Below, piece by piece: positions 25,990-36,391 of a stretch of DNA of 64,000 bases. The first letter of the stretch is position 1; every line of letters begins with the position of its first letter. Made by a program: the position numbers and the translations under genes. Under the pieces are notes generated by a model that saw only the letters and a program-made list of their open reading frames with translations, had not been told where the DNA came from and ran no database searches. Origin of the DNA: Nitrospira sp. (lineage in GTDB: Bacteria > Nitrospirota > Nitrospiria > Nitrospirales > Nitrospiraceae); NCBI GenBank assembly GCA_018242725.1, contig JAFEBI010000002.1, positions 68,499 through 132,498 on the forward strand, written 5' to 3'.

Positions 25990-27804
25990 ATGACAGTGAA
26001 TTCTAGTCCTGAGAGGCTGAATCGACCATCAGATTACAATTCTCTGCATGCTTCAATTCCGTCGGGAGGGATATGGACGGAATACACTGAGATCGGCAGT
26101 GGAAGCACTGGCGGCAACCATGCGTCTTCTTACAGAGTCCCGTTCGTCACCCCTTCCCAGTACCTCTTTCTCAAGCTGGAAGGAATTCTCACCGATACAG
26201 CCTCTAGCCTTTATCGGGGAACCCCTATGCCTTCGGCCACTGACTCAACCCTCATCGATTTGATCCGCCCTCGACTCCATCCAAAACTGAGGCCACTGTT
26301 CGACGAATCCAGCCGTTGCCTGCCGATCCTCCAATCCACGTGCCAGCAAATCCTCAATGACACAAACCAGCAATCCAGCCTCGATAATCTGGTCCAAGTG
26401 ATCAGCCGGGACCATGGGCTAACCTGCAAAATCCTGCAAGTGGCCAACAGTATTGCTTACAGCCCACAGCAGACGATCATCGCGATCCCACATGCCGTGA
26501 GCTGGCTTGGACTCGATACCGTTCGGACCCTGGTCGCTGCCGCACATCTGGTCGAACAATTGAAACATTGGCCGGCTCGCCAGCAGGAACTCCGAACCTT
26601 GATTGCCAAGTCCCTTGTTTCCGCCACCTACGCCAGTGAGTTCGGAAGGGCCCTCAACTACCCGCAGCCCGGTCAATTGTTTACCGCAGCACTCCTGTAT
26701 TCGATCGGAGATTTAGCCATTGCTTACCAGGACCCGGATTTCTTTACAGCACTCCAGACGATTTCCCTGAAAGCGAAACACCCGGCCGAGCGCATTTCGC
26801 AGGAGACCCAGCTCATCGGTGTCCCTCGGCTGACCTTGGCGAAAGCCTTGGTCCGACTGTGGATGCTACCGGACAACCTCGTGAACCTCTTCGATAGTGC
26901 CGGCGAGCTTCCGATTGGGCGTTGGCAGAGCCCTGCACAGATGTATCGAGGCCTCGTCGTTGGCTCAATCCGGCTCGTGGACGCAATCATGAATTCCAAT
27001 TCCTCCATTGCCGTTGAAGAGGCAAAGCGAACGCTTCAGCATGGAAGTGGGCTATCTTCACGACGGTTTTCAGATTTGATGAGCCAGGCCATGGACCGAG
27101 GTTGCCAGCTCACTCGCTCCATGGGACTGGTTGTCGATCCGCCTCGCGACTCCCTGATGCCATTGAACGGGCAGCACGCCACCGCCTCACCCACGCTCCA
27201 ATCTTCGACCAAGATAATCCCCTGTGAGGACCATGTACCCGCTCCGAAGAAAGTTTCTCTCAACCAGGAAGAGCCGTCAGTCCCTATTCGGAACAACCCA
27301 TTCGAAACACTTCAGGCCTTTCAGAACTCCATACAGGGTGCGATTGACCTAAACAGTCTCCTTGGAATGTTCATTCAATCGTTGCACCAGGACGCGGGAT
27401 TGGCCCGTGTCGGGCTGGCCCTGCTCAACCCGAATGATAGTGATCTTCTGGTCGGAAAGTTGGCTCTGGGTGTCACTCCTCTAGCACCGTTTCTCTCCTC
27501 CCTTTCGGGTTCACTCAGCCGAGAACATCCCTTCTTCCTCTCGATTCTTAAACGTGTCGAGCCACTCCTTATTCCAAACCTGTCAGACCAGCCGACGGGG
27601 TCTCTGAAACAGGAATTTCTCGATGCCTGGCACCCCACAGCGGCAATTCTCGCCCCACTGCGAGTGGGAGTAAGACCCATCGGCCTTGTCTACTGTGACC
27701 GGGGGCCGGACCGCCCATCAATGCACCCTCAGGACTACCAGGCCTTTCAGTTGTTCTTTGCTCAGACGACATTGGGAATGAATCGCTTAGCCGGCATACT
27801 TTAA
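25990..27804 (+). CDS. HDOD plus GAF two-domain signalling protein
   Basis: This is a protein of up to 604 residues. The HDOD domain spans about residues 95-300 (LTCKILQVANSIAYSP, AVSWLGLDTVRTLVAAAHL, ALLYSIGDLAIAY, with the HD dyad replaced by SIGD). A linker follows, then a GAF-like domain at about 440-600 (LLGMFIQSLHQDAGLARVGL, APLRVGVRPIGLVYCDRG). The first 79 residues have weak coding character; ATG 26227 (MPSATDSTLIDL) is an alternative start. It lies between, and divergent from, the two minus-strand HDOD paralogues, suggesting one signalling module. Confidence 0.75.
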   Translation: MTVNSSPERLNRPSDYNSLHASIPSGGIWTEYTEIGSGSTGGNHASSYRVPFVTPSQYLFLKLEGILTDTASSLYRGTPMPSATDSTLIDLIRPRLHPKLRPLFDESSRCLPILQSTCQQILNDTNQQSSLDNLVQVISRDHGLTCKILQVANSIAYSPQQTIIAIPHAVSWLGLDTVRTLVAAAHLVEQLKHWPARQQELRTLIAKSLVSATYASEFGRALNYPQPGQLFTAALLYSIGDLAIAYQDPDFFTALQTISLKAKHPAERISQETQLIGVPRLTLAKALVRLWMLPDNLVNLFDSAGELPIGRWQSPAQMYRGLVVGSIRLVDAIMNSNSSIAVEEAKRTLQHGSGLSSRRFSDLMSQAMDRGCQLTRSMGLVVDPPRDSLMPLNGQHATASPTLQSSTKIIPCEDHVPAPKKVSLNQEEPSVPIRNNPFETLQAFQNSIQGAIDLNSLLGMFIQSLHQDAGLARVGLALLNPNDSDLLVGKLALGVTPLAPFLSSLSGSLSREHPFFLSILKRVEPLLIPNLSDQPTGSLKQEFLDAWHPTAAILAPLRVGVRPIGLVYCDRGPDRPSMHPQDYQAFQLFFAQTTLGMNRLAGIL

Positions 27805-27954
27805 CCTGAAGCCGAAGGGAAAGAAGAGGGCAGGCAGCTTCCACCTCAGGTGGGGCGACCAATGGCAAAGACACGCAGCTAACACCTGATAAGTAGGCGA
27901 CGAACCACTTGATCGAGGTTGGATTCAGTTCAGCGCTCGGGCAGATTCCGTCTG

Positions 27955-28812
27955 CTACGCAGCGATCGCCTGCGGGTAGACCAGTGCAAGCATCTCGTTC
28001 AACTGGGCCTGAGCACCCGTCATCAGCTTCGGTAGGTCGGCCATCACAAAACCTGTCTCTTTCAGGGCCTGCGGATCAAACGGCACTTCGGTAGGGCGCT
28101 GCTTCGAGTCATGCTCTACACAATCAACGATCGCTCCCGCCAGATGCACAATGGCCGCATGCTGGACATAATCGCCGGCTTCGCTTGGACTCAGTTGATG
28201 ACGGATGGCCTGTTCAATCTGCAGGGGCATTCCCCAAGACCGGACGAGTTCAGCCCCCACTTCCGCAAAGTCACACCCAATATTAGACCGCTCCACCTCA
28301 GCGAGAGACACATCCAGATGGCCCGCCTCAATAAGCGCGGACTGGGCCCGCTGCGGAGCATATTGATAAAGCACAAAGTGACCTAGGTCTCTCAGCAGCC
28401 CCTCCACGAAGAAACGCTCGCTGTCCTTAATGCCACAAGACTTGGCAATTTTTCCGGCCAGCAAGGCGCAGAGGACACTTCGATGCCAGAACTTCGACAC
28501 GTCCATGAGTTGAATCGGAATTCCGGCAAAGGTCTTGCCGACCGTCGTCGCCGTGACAAGATCGATGATGGCTTGGGTCCCAAGGAGACTGACGGCGCGG
28601 GAAATCGTATCAACCTGTTTGGAAAACCCATAGACGGGACTATTGACGATGCGGAGGAGCCTGGCCGAGATCGCAGGATCTAACTTCAGGACCTCAGCGA
28701 GATCCCCCATCGTCGAATTGGAGTCGTCGACCACCTCCCGTACACGGAAATAGATCTCCGGCAAGCTAAAGATAGACGTACAAGATTGCACCAGTTCTTC
28801 TGCCGTCGGCAT
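27955..28812 (-). CDS. HDOD-domain signalling protein (paralogue B)
   Basis: This is a 285-residue protein, collinear with paralogue A at 25019-25876 over its full length. For example, SALIEAG, NIGCDFAEVGAEL and the KSCGI segment recur in both. The degenerate dyad is RD (EGLLRDLGHFVLYQ). It converges with the HDOD-GAF gene, leaving 150 bases without a recognisable terminator. It shares the upstream sigma-28-like element. Duplication around the HDOD-GAF gene is the simplest origin. Confidence 0.85.
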   Translation of the reverse strand: MPTAEELVQSCTSIFSLPEIYFRVREVVDDSNSTMGDLAEVLKLDPAISARLLRIVNSPVYGFSKQVDTISRAVSLLGTQAIIDLVTATTVGKTFAGIPIQLMDVSKFWHRSVLCALLAGKIAKSCGIKDSERFFVEGLLRDLGHFVLYQYAPQRAQSALIEAGHLDVSLAEVERSNIGCDFAEVGAELVRSWGMPLQIEQAIRHQLSPSEAGDYVQHAAIVHLAGAIVDCVEHDSKQRPTEVPFDPQALKETGFVMADLPKLMTGAQAQLNEMLALVYPQAIAA

Positions 28813-28873
28813 GGTCGCAGCTCCTCACCGTTGCGCGCCTCTCACCGGTTACTCGGAAAGACGCTCACTTTCT

Positions 28874-28900
28874 CTATCGGTTCAGAGTGGATGAAACTGT
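28874..28900 (-). promoter_or_regulatory. Sigma-28 (FliA)-like promoter of HDOD gene B
   Basis: On the minus strand, ACAGTTT, 12 bases, ACCGATAG. Spacer length and boxes match the element before paralogue A, while the surrounding sequence has diverged. Confidence 0.5.
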
Positions 28901-29019
28901 AGGAAACAACTGACCACGACCAGGCTGGGGATTGTAGCATTGAGGACAAGTAGGTACCGGCGACTGAGACAGCTGGGAGCGCTGAGAATGGTACAGCTGG
29001 TCAATCTGCCCTTCCCTGA

Positions 29020-30855
29020 TTATAGAGATGTGCCTTTTACCGCCTGATCTCGCTTTTCTTCCAGTTCAGCCCATCTGACATAGAGTCGTTCGACATCCTG
29101 CTGCGCCGTATGGAGAGCCGCATAGCGTTCTTGCAAGTCGGCGGGAGAGGAAATGATGGAGGGATCATTGGCCGCAGCCTGGCAGGCCGAGACGCGCTGT
29201 TCGGCTTCGAGAATCTTCGCCTCCATTTGATCCCAGTCCTTTTGCTCTCGGTACGAAAACCCTTTCCGTTTTGACCGTCCACCCGATACGGAGCTCTCTT
29301 TTGATCGCTGAGGGGTTCGGTCTTCCGTTACAGCCCTCTCCTGTGCCGCCTCCCATTGGGCGTAGTCGGCGAACCATTCAGCACGTCCCATCCCATCCAG
29401 TGCCAGCAGCCTGGTGGAGACCCGGTCCAGCAACCATCGGTCATGGGTTACAAGAACAAGCGCCCCGGTAAATTCAAGGAGACTGTCTTCCAACACATCA
29501 AGCGTGGGAATGTCCAAGTCATTGGTTGGTTCATCGAGGATCAAGAGATCCGCAGGCTGAAGCATGAGCCGGGCAATCAATAGTCTGGCCTGTTCCCCAC
29601 CGGACAGGCGAGAAACCGGAAGATCTAGCTGTTCCGGACGGAACAGAAACCGTTTGGCCCACGAAACAAGATGTACGGAGCGATCCTGATAAATGACGGC
29701 ATCACCACCAGCCGGAGCAAGGGCTCGCCTCAATGAGACCTGCTGATCCAGCGATTCTCGATGTTGTTCGAACGTGACAATACGCAACCGATCGGCACGA
29801 GTGACCGTGCCGGCATCGGGCATCAAGGTGCCGGCCAGCAGTTTGAGCAGCGTCGACTTGCCGCTCCCATTCGGCCCAAGCAACCCGATCCGCTCACCAG
29901 GCCCCAGCTGCAGCTCCAGATCACGCACGATTGGTTGCGTGCCCAGCGTCTTCCCCAGACCAACCACCTCGATCAGCTTCTTGGACCGCCGTCCTGAGGC
30001 GGTGAAATCAATCCCGGCAGACCCCCTGGATTGCCGCGCCTCGATATCAGTGAGTTCGCTGATCATCCGACCGGCCTGATCGATCCGAGCTTTGGCTTTG
30101 GTCGTCCTGGCTTTAGGCCCTCGCCTCAGCCATTCCACCTCACGCCGAACTCGATTGGCCAATGAGGCCTGATAGTCGGCCTGCGCCTGAAGTGCCGCGT
30201 CACGCTGCTCTAAAAACTCGCTGTATCGCCCCTTCGCTTCGAAAAGGCCATTGGGGTATTGGCGGTTTAATTCCCAGATCCGCGTGGTCACCGCTTCCAA
30301 GAATCGCCGGTCGTGACTGATCGCGATGAAGGCATGAGGCTCGGCTTTCAGGAGGCCTTCGAGCCAGAAAATGCCCTCGACGTCCAGATGGTTGGTCGGC
30401 TCGTCCAGGAGCAGCACATCCGGCTCCAGCATCAACGACCGCGCGATCGCCAGTCGCTTCTTCCATCCCCCGGACAATGTCGAAACGGTTTGATCAGCGC
30501 GGACAAACCCTCCGAGACTCAGAGCTCTGGCGATGCGTCCACCCTGCTCATGGGGGTCCAGCCCCTCATCGGAAAGCACTTGGGCCAGCGCATCTTCGAT
30601 TGAGTGCTGTTCGGCAAACGAAGGTTCCTGCGGCACATAGCCGATCCTGAGCTGTCGGCGCACAGAACGGGTCCCGTTGTCCGGTTCCTCAACTCCAGCC
30701 AGAATTTTGAGCAGCGTTGATTTTCCAGACCCGTTCGGCCCAATCAGGCCGACATGATCCCCTTCGCTCAATCCCAGCGACAAGTCAGTGAACAACGGTT
30801 TCACCCCATAACTTTTCCCAAGAGACTCACAACTGAGCAGAATAGCAGGTGGCAT
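29020..30855 (-). CDS. uup: ABC-F family ATPase, Uup-like
   Basis: This is a 611-residue soluble protein with two ABC domains in tandem and no membrane segments. Both have Walker A (GPNGSGKST), LSGG signatures and Walker B (LLLDEPTNHLD, LILDEPTNDLD). The C terminus (about 520-611) is a charged coiled coil (QMEAKILEAEQRVSACQAA), the Uup-type DNA/ribosome-binding tail. ABC-F proteins act on the ribosome or on DNA-related transactions. No operon partner; the flanking gaps are about 130 and 200 bases. Confidence 0.88.
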   Translation of the reverse strand: MPPAILLSCESLGKSYGVKPLFTDLSLGLSEGDHVGLIGPNGSGKSTLLKILAGVEEPDNGTRSVRRQLRIGYVPQEPSFAEQHSIEDALAQVLSDEGLDPHEQGGRIARALSLGGFVRADQTVSTLSGGWKKRLAIARSLMLEPDVLLLDEPTNHLDVEGIFWLEGLLKAEPHAFIAISHDRRFLEAVTTRIWELNRQYPNGLFEAKGRYSEFLEQRDAALQAQADYQASLANRVRREVEWLRRGPKARTTKAKARIDQAGRMISELTDIEARQSRGSAGIDFTASGRRSKKLIEVVGLGKTLGTQPIVRDLELQLGPGERIGLLGPNGSGKSTLLKLLAGTLMPDAGTVTRADRLRIVTFEQHRESLDQQVSLRRALAPAGGDAVIYQDRSVHLVSWAKRFLFRPEQLDLPVSRLSGGEQARLLIARLMLQPADLLILDEPTNDLDIPTLDVLEDSLLEFTGALVLVTHDRWLLDRVSTRLLALDGMGRAEWFADYAQWEAAQERAVTEDRTPQRSKESSVSGGRSKRKGFSYREQKDWDQMEAKILEAEQRVSACQAAANDPSIISSPADLQERYAALHTAQQDVERLYVRWAELEEKRDQAVKGTSL

Positions 30856-30984
30856 AATTAGCGAGGACCTATTCCCATGGCAGCAGTGTTAATCCAGGGC
30901 TCATCCCTTCCCAAGAACATAATCCACAATATTCTTCAACAGGCTCAAGCGCTGTAGGATGGTCTTGACAAGCGGATTGGCTGG

Positions 30985-31746
30985 TTAGGACTGTTTCAAC
31001 TCTTCAACGGCACGGAGGAGATCGGAGACGGACAGTACCCCGATAATGGAGGCATCAGCCGTCACGGGAAGATGCCGAATCCCCTGCTTCTTCATGAGCG
31101 CCCTCGCCTCGGACAAGGACTCGTCCTCTTCTATCGTGACGATGGAGTGGCTCATACAGACCGCCACTGTCGTCGTATTCGGGTCAAGTCCTTTGGCGAC
31201 TGCCCTCCTCGTGAGATCTGATTCGGTGATAATACCAATATACCGTGAGCCGTCGTCTACGATCAGCGAACCCACTTTGTACTTCTGCAAAAGCTGCCCT
31301 GCCTGTTTGATCATGGCGTCTTTATGGATACTTCGTACATCATGCGCCATATAGTCTCCGACGAGCGCCTGGTCGAGTCCCTTGCCTTTCCTTGTCGCCT
31401 GCAGACGGCGACGCAGCTCAAGATCCGCCAGACAGCTTTCCAGTACTTGTCGGCGCTGGTGGAGGCTTTCACGTTCCACATTGTGCGTCCCGCTCTCCTG
31501 CGCTTCTTCCGGCAAGAGTGCCGATTCACCGGACTTTGCAAAGAAGTAGGCTTCGGATTCATCCGATGCAGCGCCGAACACCTGCCCAATCAGCTCTTCA
31601 GCCGATTCATCAAACTCATCGAGGGAAAGCGATGTTCGCTTGCGTGAAAGGAAGGGCTGAAATTTTACGAGCTGCTGTTTGAAGCGGTCGACATACCGGT
31701 CGAGAATATCACTCCTGGTCAACCCTGTGCGGACTCGTTTTGGCAT
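30985..31746 (-). CDS. CBS-domain pair protein
   Basis: This is a 253-residue protein. The C-terminal half has two CBS motifs, about residues 128-185 (MAHDVRSIHKDAMIKQAGQL to GIITESDLTRR) and 192-250 (MSHSIVTIEEDESLSEARAL to GVLSVSDLLRAV). Such pairs bind adenosine nucleotides. The N-terminal ~125 residues are charged and helical with no recognised domain (RFKQQLVKFQPFLSRKRTSL). The gene is divergent from the adhesin-E-like gene. Target unknown. Confidence 0.85.
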   Translation of the reverse strand: MPKRVRTGLTRSDILDRYVDRFKQQLVKFQPFLSRKRTSLSLDEFDESAEELIGQVFGAASDESEAYFFAKSGESALLPEEAQESGTHNVERESLHQRRQVLESCLADLELRRRLQATRKGKGLDQALVGDYMAHDVRSIHKDAMIKQAGQLLQKYKVGSLIVDDGSRYIGIITESDLTRRAVAKGLDPNTTTVAVCMSHSIVTIEEDESLSEARALMKKQGIRHLPVTADASIIGVLSVSDLLRAVEELKQS

Positions 31747-31916
31747 CGGCGCCCTCCTTGGTTATGGACGAGAGGATACCCTATGTGAGGACGCTGCTCA
31801 AGCAATCCATGATGCAGAGATGAGCCTCCTGCCTAGCTTCATAAATTCCCGCTTGATTTTTCAGACCCAGACCCCGTATGTCCATCCCGTCCATCATTCA
31901 CTCAACCAAGCGTTCG

Positions 31917-32327
31917 ATGTCAAACCGGATATCTCCCCGTCCCTCTTGCTTTCTCACTATGGCACTGATTGTCTGGGCTAGCCCAGTTTTCGCCGGATGG
32001 GTGGCGATCGAGAAACAGTACCAACCTGCTGGTCTGGAGACGATCTACTTTGATCCCGAGCAGGTTCAGCGAACAGACATTCGTGCAACCCTTTGGCAGC
32101 TGACGGATCTCAAGTGGAACAGCACCACGCGCTTCCTGTCGCTGAAAACGCACAAGGAATTCGACTGCGCGAACTCACGAGTGCGAACACTCCAAGTGAT
32201 CGAGTTTTCACGCCAGATGGGCACCGGCCGGTCACGCTCCGGCTACATCGAAAATGGCAACTGGCAGGCGATCGGCACCCAAGGTGCTGATCACGCACTT
32301 TCGAAGGCAGCCTGCGGGAAGCCATAA
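31917..32327 (+). CDS. Secreted protein with surface-adhesin-E-like domain
   Basis: This is a 136-residue protein from ATG 31917, or 149 residues if ATG 31878 is used; neither has a good ribosome-binding site. The later start gives a normal signal peptide (FLTMALIVWASPVFA). The mature part GWVAIEKQYQPAGLETIYFD, with LWQLTDLK, LSLKTHKEFDCANSRVRTLQ and GTGRSRSG, follows the pattern of the small periplasmic 'surface-adhesin E' fold. It has two cysteines that could pair. It converges on glnA, 47 bases apart. Function unknown. Confidence 0.65.
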   Translation: MSNRISPRPSCFLTMALIVWASPVFAGWVAIEKQYQPAGLETIYFDPEQVQRTDIRATLWQLTDLKWNSTTRFLSLKTHKEFDCANSRVRTLQVIEFSRQMGTGRSRSGYIENGNWQAIGTQGADHALSKAACGKP

Positions 32328-32374
32328 CACGTAACCGTTCAGAGCTTCCCGCCCATGCCGATGATTGGCATGTA

Positions 32375-33784
32375 CTACACGTCATAATACATGAAAAACT
32401 CGTACGGATGCGGACGCAGTCGCATCGGATCAATCTCTTTGTTCCGCTTATAGCCGATCCACGCTTCGACGAGGTCTTCCGTAAACACCTCTCCCTTGAG
32501 AAGGAACTGATGGTCTTTCTCCAAACTATTGATGGCCTCATCCAAGCTCCCAGGCATGGTGGGGATACTGGCCGCTTCCTTCGGATCGAGATCGTACAGA
32601 TCCTTTTCAGCCGGCTCGCCTGGGTTGATCTTGTTCTGAATCCCGTCAAGCCCCGCCATGAGCATCGCCGAAAATGCCAAATACGGATTGCAGGACGGGT
32701 CTGGAAATCGCACTTCAATTCGCTTCGCCTTGGGGCTCGGCGAATACATCGGAATACGGACGCCCGCCGACCGGTTCCGACTGGAGTAGGCCAACAATAC
32801 CGGCGCTTCGAATCCCGGGGTAATGCGCTTGTATGAGTTTGTCGTCGGATTTGTAAAGGCCGCCAGAGCCGGCGCGTGCTTGAGAATGCCGCCGATATAA
32901 TACAGGCAGAGCTGTGAAATCCCGGCATAGTCTTTCCCGGCAAAGAGCGGCTTCCCCTCCTTCCAAATACTTTGGTGCGTGTGCATCCCGGATCCTGCAT
33001 CGCCGAAGAGCGGTTTAGGCATGAAGGTCACCGTCTTCCCATGACGACGAGCGACATTCTTGACGATGTATTTGTACATCATCATCTTATCCGCCGTGCG
33101 CAGGAGCGTATCAAAGCGAATATCGATCTCGGCTTGGCCGGCAGAGGCCGTCTCATGGTGGTGCTTTTCCACCTCAATGCCGATCTTTTCCATTTCCAGG
33201 ACCATCTCACTCCGGATATCTTGTTGCGTGTCGGTCGGCGCGACGGGGAAATACCCTTGCTTATGCCGAATCTTTCCCCCGAGGTTGATCCCCTCTTGGC
33301 CCATATTCCATGCGCCTTCTTCTGAATCAAGATAATAGAAGCCACTGTGGCTCGTCTGATCATAACGCGCGTGATCGAAAATGAAGAATTCTGCTTCAGG
33401 CCCCCAGAACGAGTTGTCGCCAATCTTGGTGCTTTGGAGATACCGCTCCGCTTTTTGCGCGATAAACCGGGGGTCTCGCTCATAATTTTCACGGGAAATC
33501 GGATCCACGACATTGCCGGTTAAGCTGAGCGTGGGCACCGCTGTAAACGGATCCAAGAAGGCCGTTGTCGGATCAGGGACGACCAGCAAATCGCTATTGT
33601 TGATCGCCTTCCAGCCACGGATCGACGATCCGTCAAGGCCGGAGCCGTCCTTGAACAAGGTTTCCGTCAGTTCGCTCACAGGGATGGTCATATGCTGCCA
33701 CACACCCGGCAGATCGATGAATTTCAAATCCACCATCTGCACTCTGTGCTTCTTCGCGAACTCCAAGACCTCACGCACGTTCAT
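32375..33784 (-). CDS. glnA: Glutamine synthetase type I
   Basis: This is a 469-residue ammonia-assimilating [14 protein letters not shown], the ATP-site segment [27 protein letters not shown] and the glutamate-flap/metal residues are intact. The adenylylation tyrosine is Tyr397 in [10 protein letters not shown], the same position as in enteric GS, so the enzyme should be a GlnE substrate. Two GlnE-type genes occur 12-15 kb away. AGGAGG precedes the ATG. It follows glnB by 59 bases on the same strand. Confidence 0.97.
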   Translation of the reverse strand: MNVREVLEFAKKHRVQMVDLKFIDLPGVWQHMTIPVSELTETLFKDGSGLDGSSIRGWKAINNSDLLVVPDPTTAFLDPFTAVPTLSLTGNVVDPISRENYERDPRFIAQKAERYLQSTKIGDNSFWGPEAEFFIFDHARYDQTSHSGFYYLDSEEGAWNMGQEGINLGGKIRHKQGYFPVAPTDTQQDIRSEMVLEMEKIGIEVEKHHHETASAGQAEIDIRFDTLLRTADKMMMYKYIVKNVARRHGKTVTFMPKPLFGDAGSGMHTHQSIWKEGKPLFAGKDYAGISQLCLYYIGGILKHAPALAAFTNPTTNSYKRITPGFEAPVLLAYSSRNRSAGVRIPMYSPSPKAKRIEVRFPDPSCNPYLAFSAMLMAGLDGIQNKINPGEPAEKDLYDLDPKEAASIPTMPGSLDEAINSLEKDHQFLLKGEVFTEDLVEAWIGYKRNKEIDPMRLRPHPYEFFMYYDV

Positions 33785-33843
33785 TGCCGTCCTCCTTTGG
33801 AGATCTTCACTGATGACTGTTCACCACTTACGTCTCGCTCCCC

Positions 33844-34209
<366 letters not shown>

Positions 34210-34322
34210 TCATAACTCATCAAGGCACCAAAGGGAGCACCCTCCGGCGAGCTGGGAGACCTGGGCTCTTGACAAACCACCCCCTACCCACTCTTTTTAT
34301 GCGTCCTTACTTTGGGGGCAGT

Positions 34323-34351
34323 ATCATAGCCTATCCATAGCTGTCGCTCAA
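34323..34351 (-). promoter_or_regulatory. Sigma-70-type promoter of glnB-glnA
   Basis: On the minus strand TTGAGC (34351-34346) and TATGAT (34328-34323) are exactly 17 bases apart. It lies about 140 bases before glnB, leaving a long leader. No sigma-54 -24/-12 box was seen in the 325-base gap up to nadE, which otherwise holds nothing recognisable. Confidence 0.55.
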
Positions 34352-34508
34352 TGTAGAAATCATAAGCAGATCGTCCAATCGCTTGGAGCTCTCACTGTCT
34401 AGCCACGAATCATTTTGTTGGATAGAGAGCGACTTCACATTGAGCAGGAAACACCCACCCACACGAGCGGGAACCATGCGCAAGCCGATGAAAACAGGAA
34501 GAGGACGG

Positions 34509-36290
34509 CTACAACCTCCGATATCCGTTGGTAATAGGCATCCGCCGATCCTTACCGAGCGCGCGAGGCGTAATTTTGACGCCAATGGGTGCCTGATGGC
34601 GTTTGAACTCGCTGCGATCGACCATCGTCACGACGCGAGTGACCGTGGCGCGATCAAATCCGGCTTTAATGATGTCGTCAGTAGAGCGATCCTCTTCAAC
34701 GTATGCCTGAAGTATACGATCGAGGACAGAATAGGGGGGTAATGAATCTTCATCTTTTTGATCTGGCCGTAACTCGGCAGTTGGAGGCCGATCCAACGTC
34801 CGCTGTGGGATCACAGGTGTGGAGCCGAGGCCATTCCGAAATATTGCCAGCGCATAGACCATTGTCTTCGGCACATCCTTGATGACGGCAAAACCGCCGG
34901 CCATGTCACCATAGAGCGTGGCATACCCCACACTTAATTCGCTCTTGTTTCCAGTAGTCAGCACCAAGTCTCCAAATTTGTTTGACACAGCCATGAGCAT
35001 AGTCCCGCGAATACGCGCCTGTAGGTTTTCTTCTGTCGTATCAACCGGCCGATCGCCAAACATTGGGGTCAGTGAGCGACGATAGGATTCAAATGTAGGG
35101 GTAATCGAGATCACGCTCAAGTCGATACCCAGATGTCGTACAAGCTCCACCACATCCGCCTCACTTTCCTGTGATGTGTAGGGAGACGGTAGAAAGACCC
35201 CACGCACTCGCTCAGCTCCGAGCGCATCCACCGCAACCACCGCCGTTAACGCTGAATCAACCCCACCGCTCAACCCAAGCGTCACCTGCGCAAAGCCGTT
35301 CTTCCTCACATAATCCTTGACCCCTAGAACCAAGGCCCGATAGATCTCTTCAATTTCCTCAACCGGTTCGGTCACGGTCGATTCGATCGAGGGCCGCGTC
35401 TTCGGTGCGGTCGGCATTTTCACCGAATAGCGATCAAAATCGGCGCCTAGAGTCTCGGTTACCTGGACTTTCCTCCTCGGAGTCCGAGGCTGAGCCTGAC
35501 GCCCATACGGTACCGCACCCACGCCTACATCAGCCACCACCAACTCTTCTCGAAACGCAGCACCGCGAGCCAGCACTCCGCCGGCGCTGTCAAGGATCAC
35601 GCTACTCCCATCGAACACCAACTCATCCTGACCACCGACCATGTTTGCATACGCGACAATCACGTTGTTTTCTTGCGCGCGAGCTGCCAAGAACTGCTCT
35701 CTCGAACGTTTTTTCCCATAATGAAATGGCGAAGCACTCATGTTGACGATGACTTCAGCCCCCCCCTCAGCTTGCATGCGGATAAGCCCGTCTGAACACT
35801 CAAGATCTTCACAGAGAGTCACCCCGATCCATATCCCATGGACACGGAGTAACGGGAGTCGTTGTCCAGGCTGAAAGTATCGACTTTCGTCGAAAATCCC
35901 ATGGTTCACCAGAGACCGTTTGTGATAGTTTCCGAGCAACCGACGATCAGCAATCAACGCCGCGGCGTTATAGAGCACTGGACCATTTGGCCCGCTGCGC
36001 AATGACCTTGAAATGCGCTTCACATCTTGCCCCACATAGCCCACGATGGCCACTAGCCCACGACAGGCTGGAATGATCTCTTGCAAAGCCCGTTTATTCT
36101 CGCTCACAAACCATGGCTTCAGCAGAAGGTCTTCCGGATGACATCCTGTAATCGCCAGTTCAGGAAACGCCACAAGGTCAGCTTTGGCTTTTTTTGCCTC
36201 ACGAATCCAACTCAGGATCCGACGAACATTCCCGTTCAGATCTCCAACCGTCGGATTCATCTGCGCCATAGCAATCCGCAAGGTCTTCAT
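34509..36290 (-). CDS. nadE: Glutamine-dependent NAD+ synthetase
   Basis: This is a 593-residue two-domain enzyme. The N-terminal nitrilase-type glutaminase has the triad Glu45 (FPELAITG), Lys124 (YHKRSLVNHG) and Cys160 (GVTLCEDLEC). The C-terminal ATP pyrophosphatase-type synthetase has SGGVDS at 341-346. The last step of NAD synthesis therefore draws ammonia from glutamine. The start at 36290 has GGAG 5 bases upstream; the longer frame to 36359 is not supported. It follows aroB by about 100 bases. Confidence 0.95.
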   Translation of the reverse strand: MKTLRIAMAQMNPTVGDLNGNVRRILSWIREAKKAKADLVAFPELAITGCHPEDLLLKPWFVSENKRALQEIIPACRGLVAIVGYVGQDVKRISRSLRSGPNGPVLYNAAALIADRRLLGNYHKRSLVNHGIFDESRYFQPGQRLPLLRVHGIWIGVTLCEDLECSDGLIRMQAEGGAEVIVNMSASPFHYGKKRSREQFLAARAQENNVIVAYANMVGGQDELVFDGSSVILDSAGGVLARGAAFREELVVADVGVGAVPYGRQAQPRTPRRKVQVTETLGADFDRYSVKMPTAPKTRPSIESTVTEPVEEIEEIYRALVLGVKDYVRKNGFAQVTLGLSGGVDSALTAVVAVDALGAERVRGVFLPSPYTSQESEADVVELVRHLGIDLSVISITPTFESYRRSLTPMFGDRPVDTTEENLQARIRGTMLMAVSNKFGDLVLTTGNKSELSVGYATLYGDMAGGFAVIKDVPKTMVYALAIFRNGLGSTPVIPQRTLDRPPTAELRPDQKDEDSLPPYSVLDRILQAYVEEDRSTDDIIKAGFDRATVTRVVTMVDRSEFKRHQAPIGVKITPRALGKDRRMPITNGYRRL

Positions 36291-36391
36291 CACACTCCAA
36301 GTCAACCGACACTGGTGAAGGAAAACTTCGCTGACGGAGAAACAGAGAAGTCCCGCCACGGTCAGGATGTCATTCGGTCAGGTCAATACGC

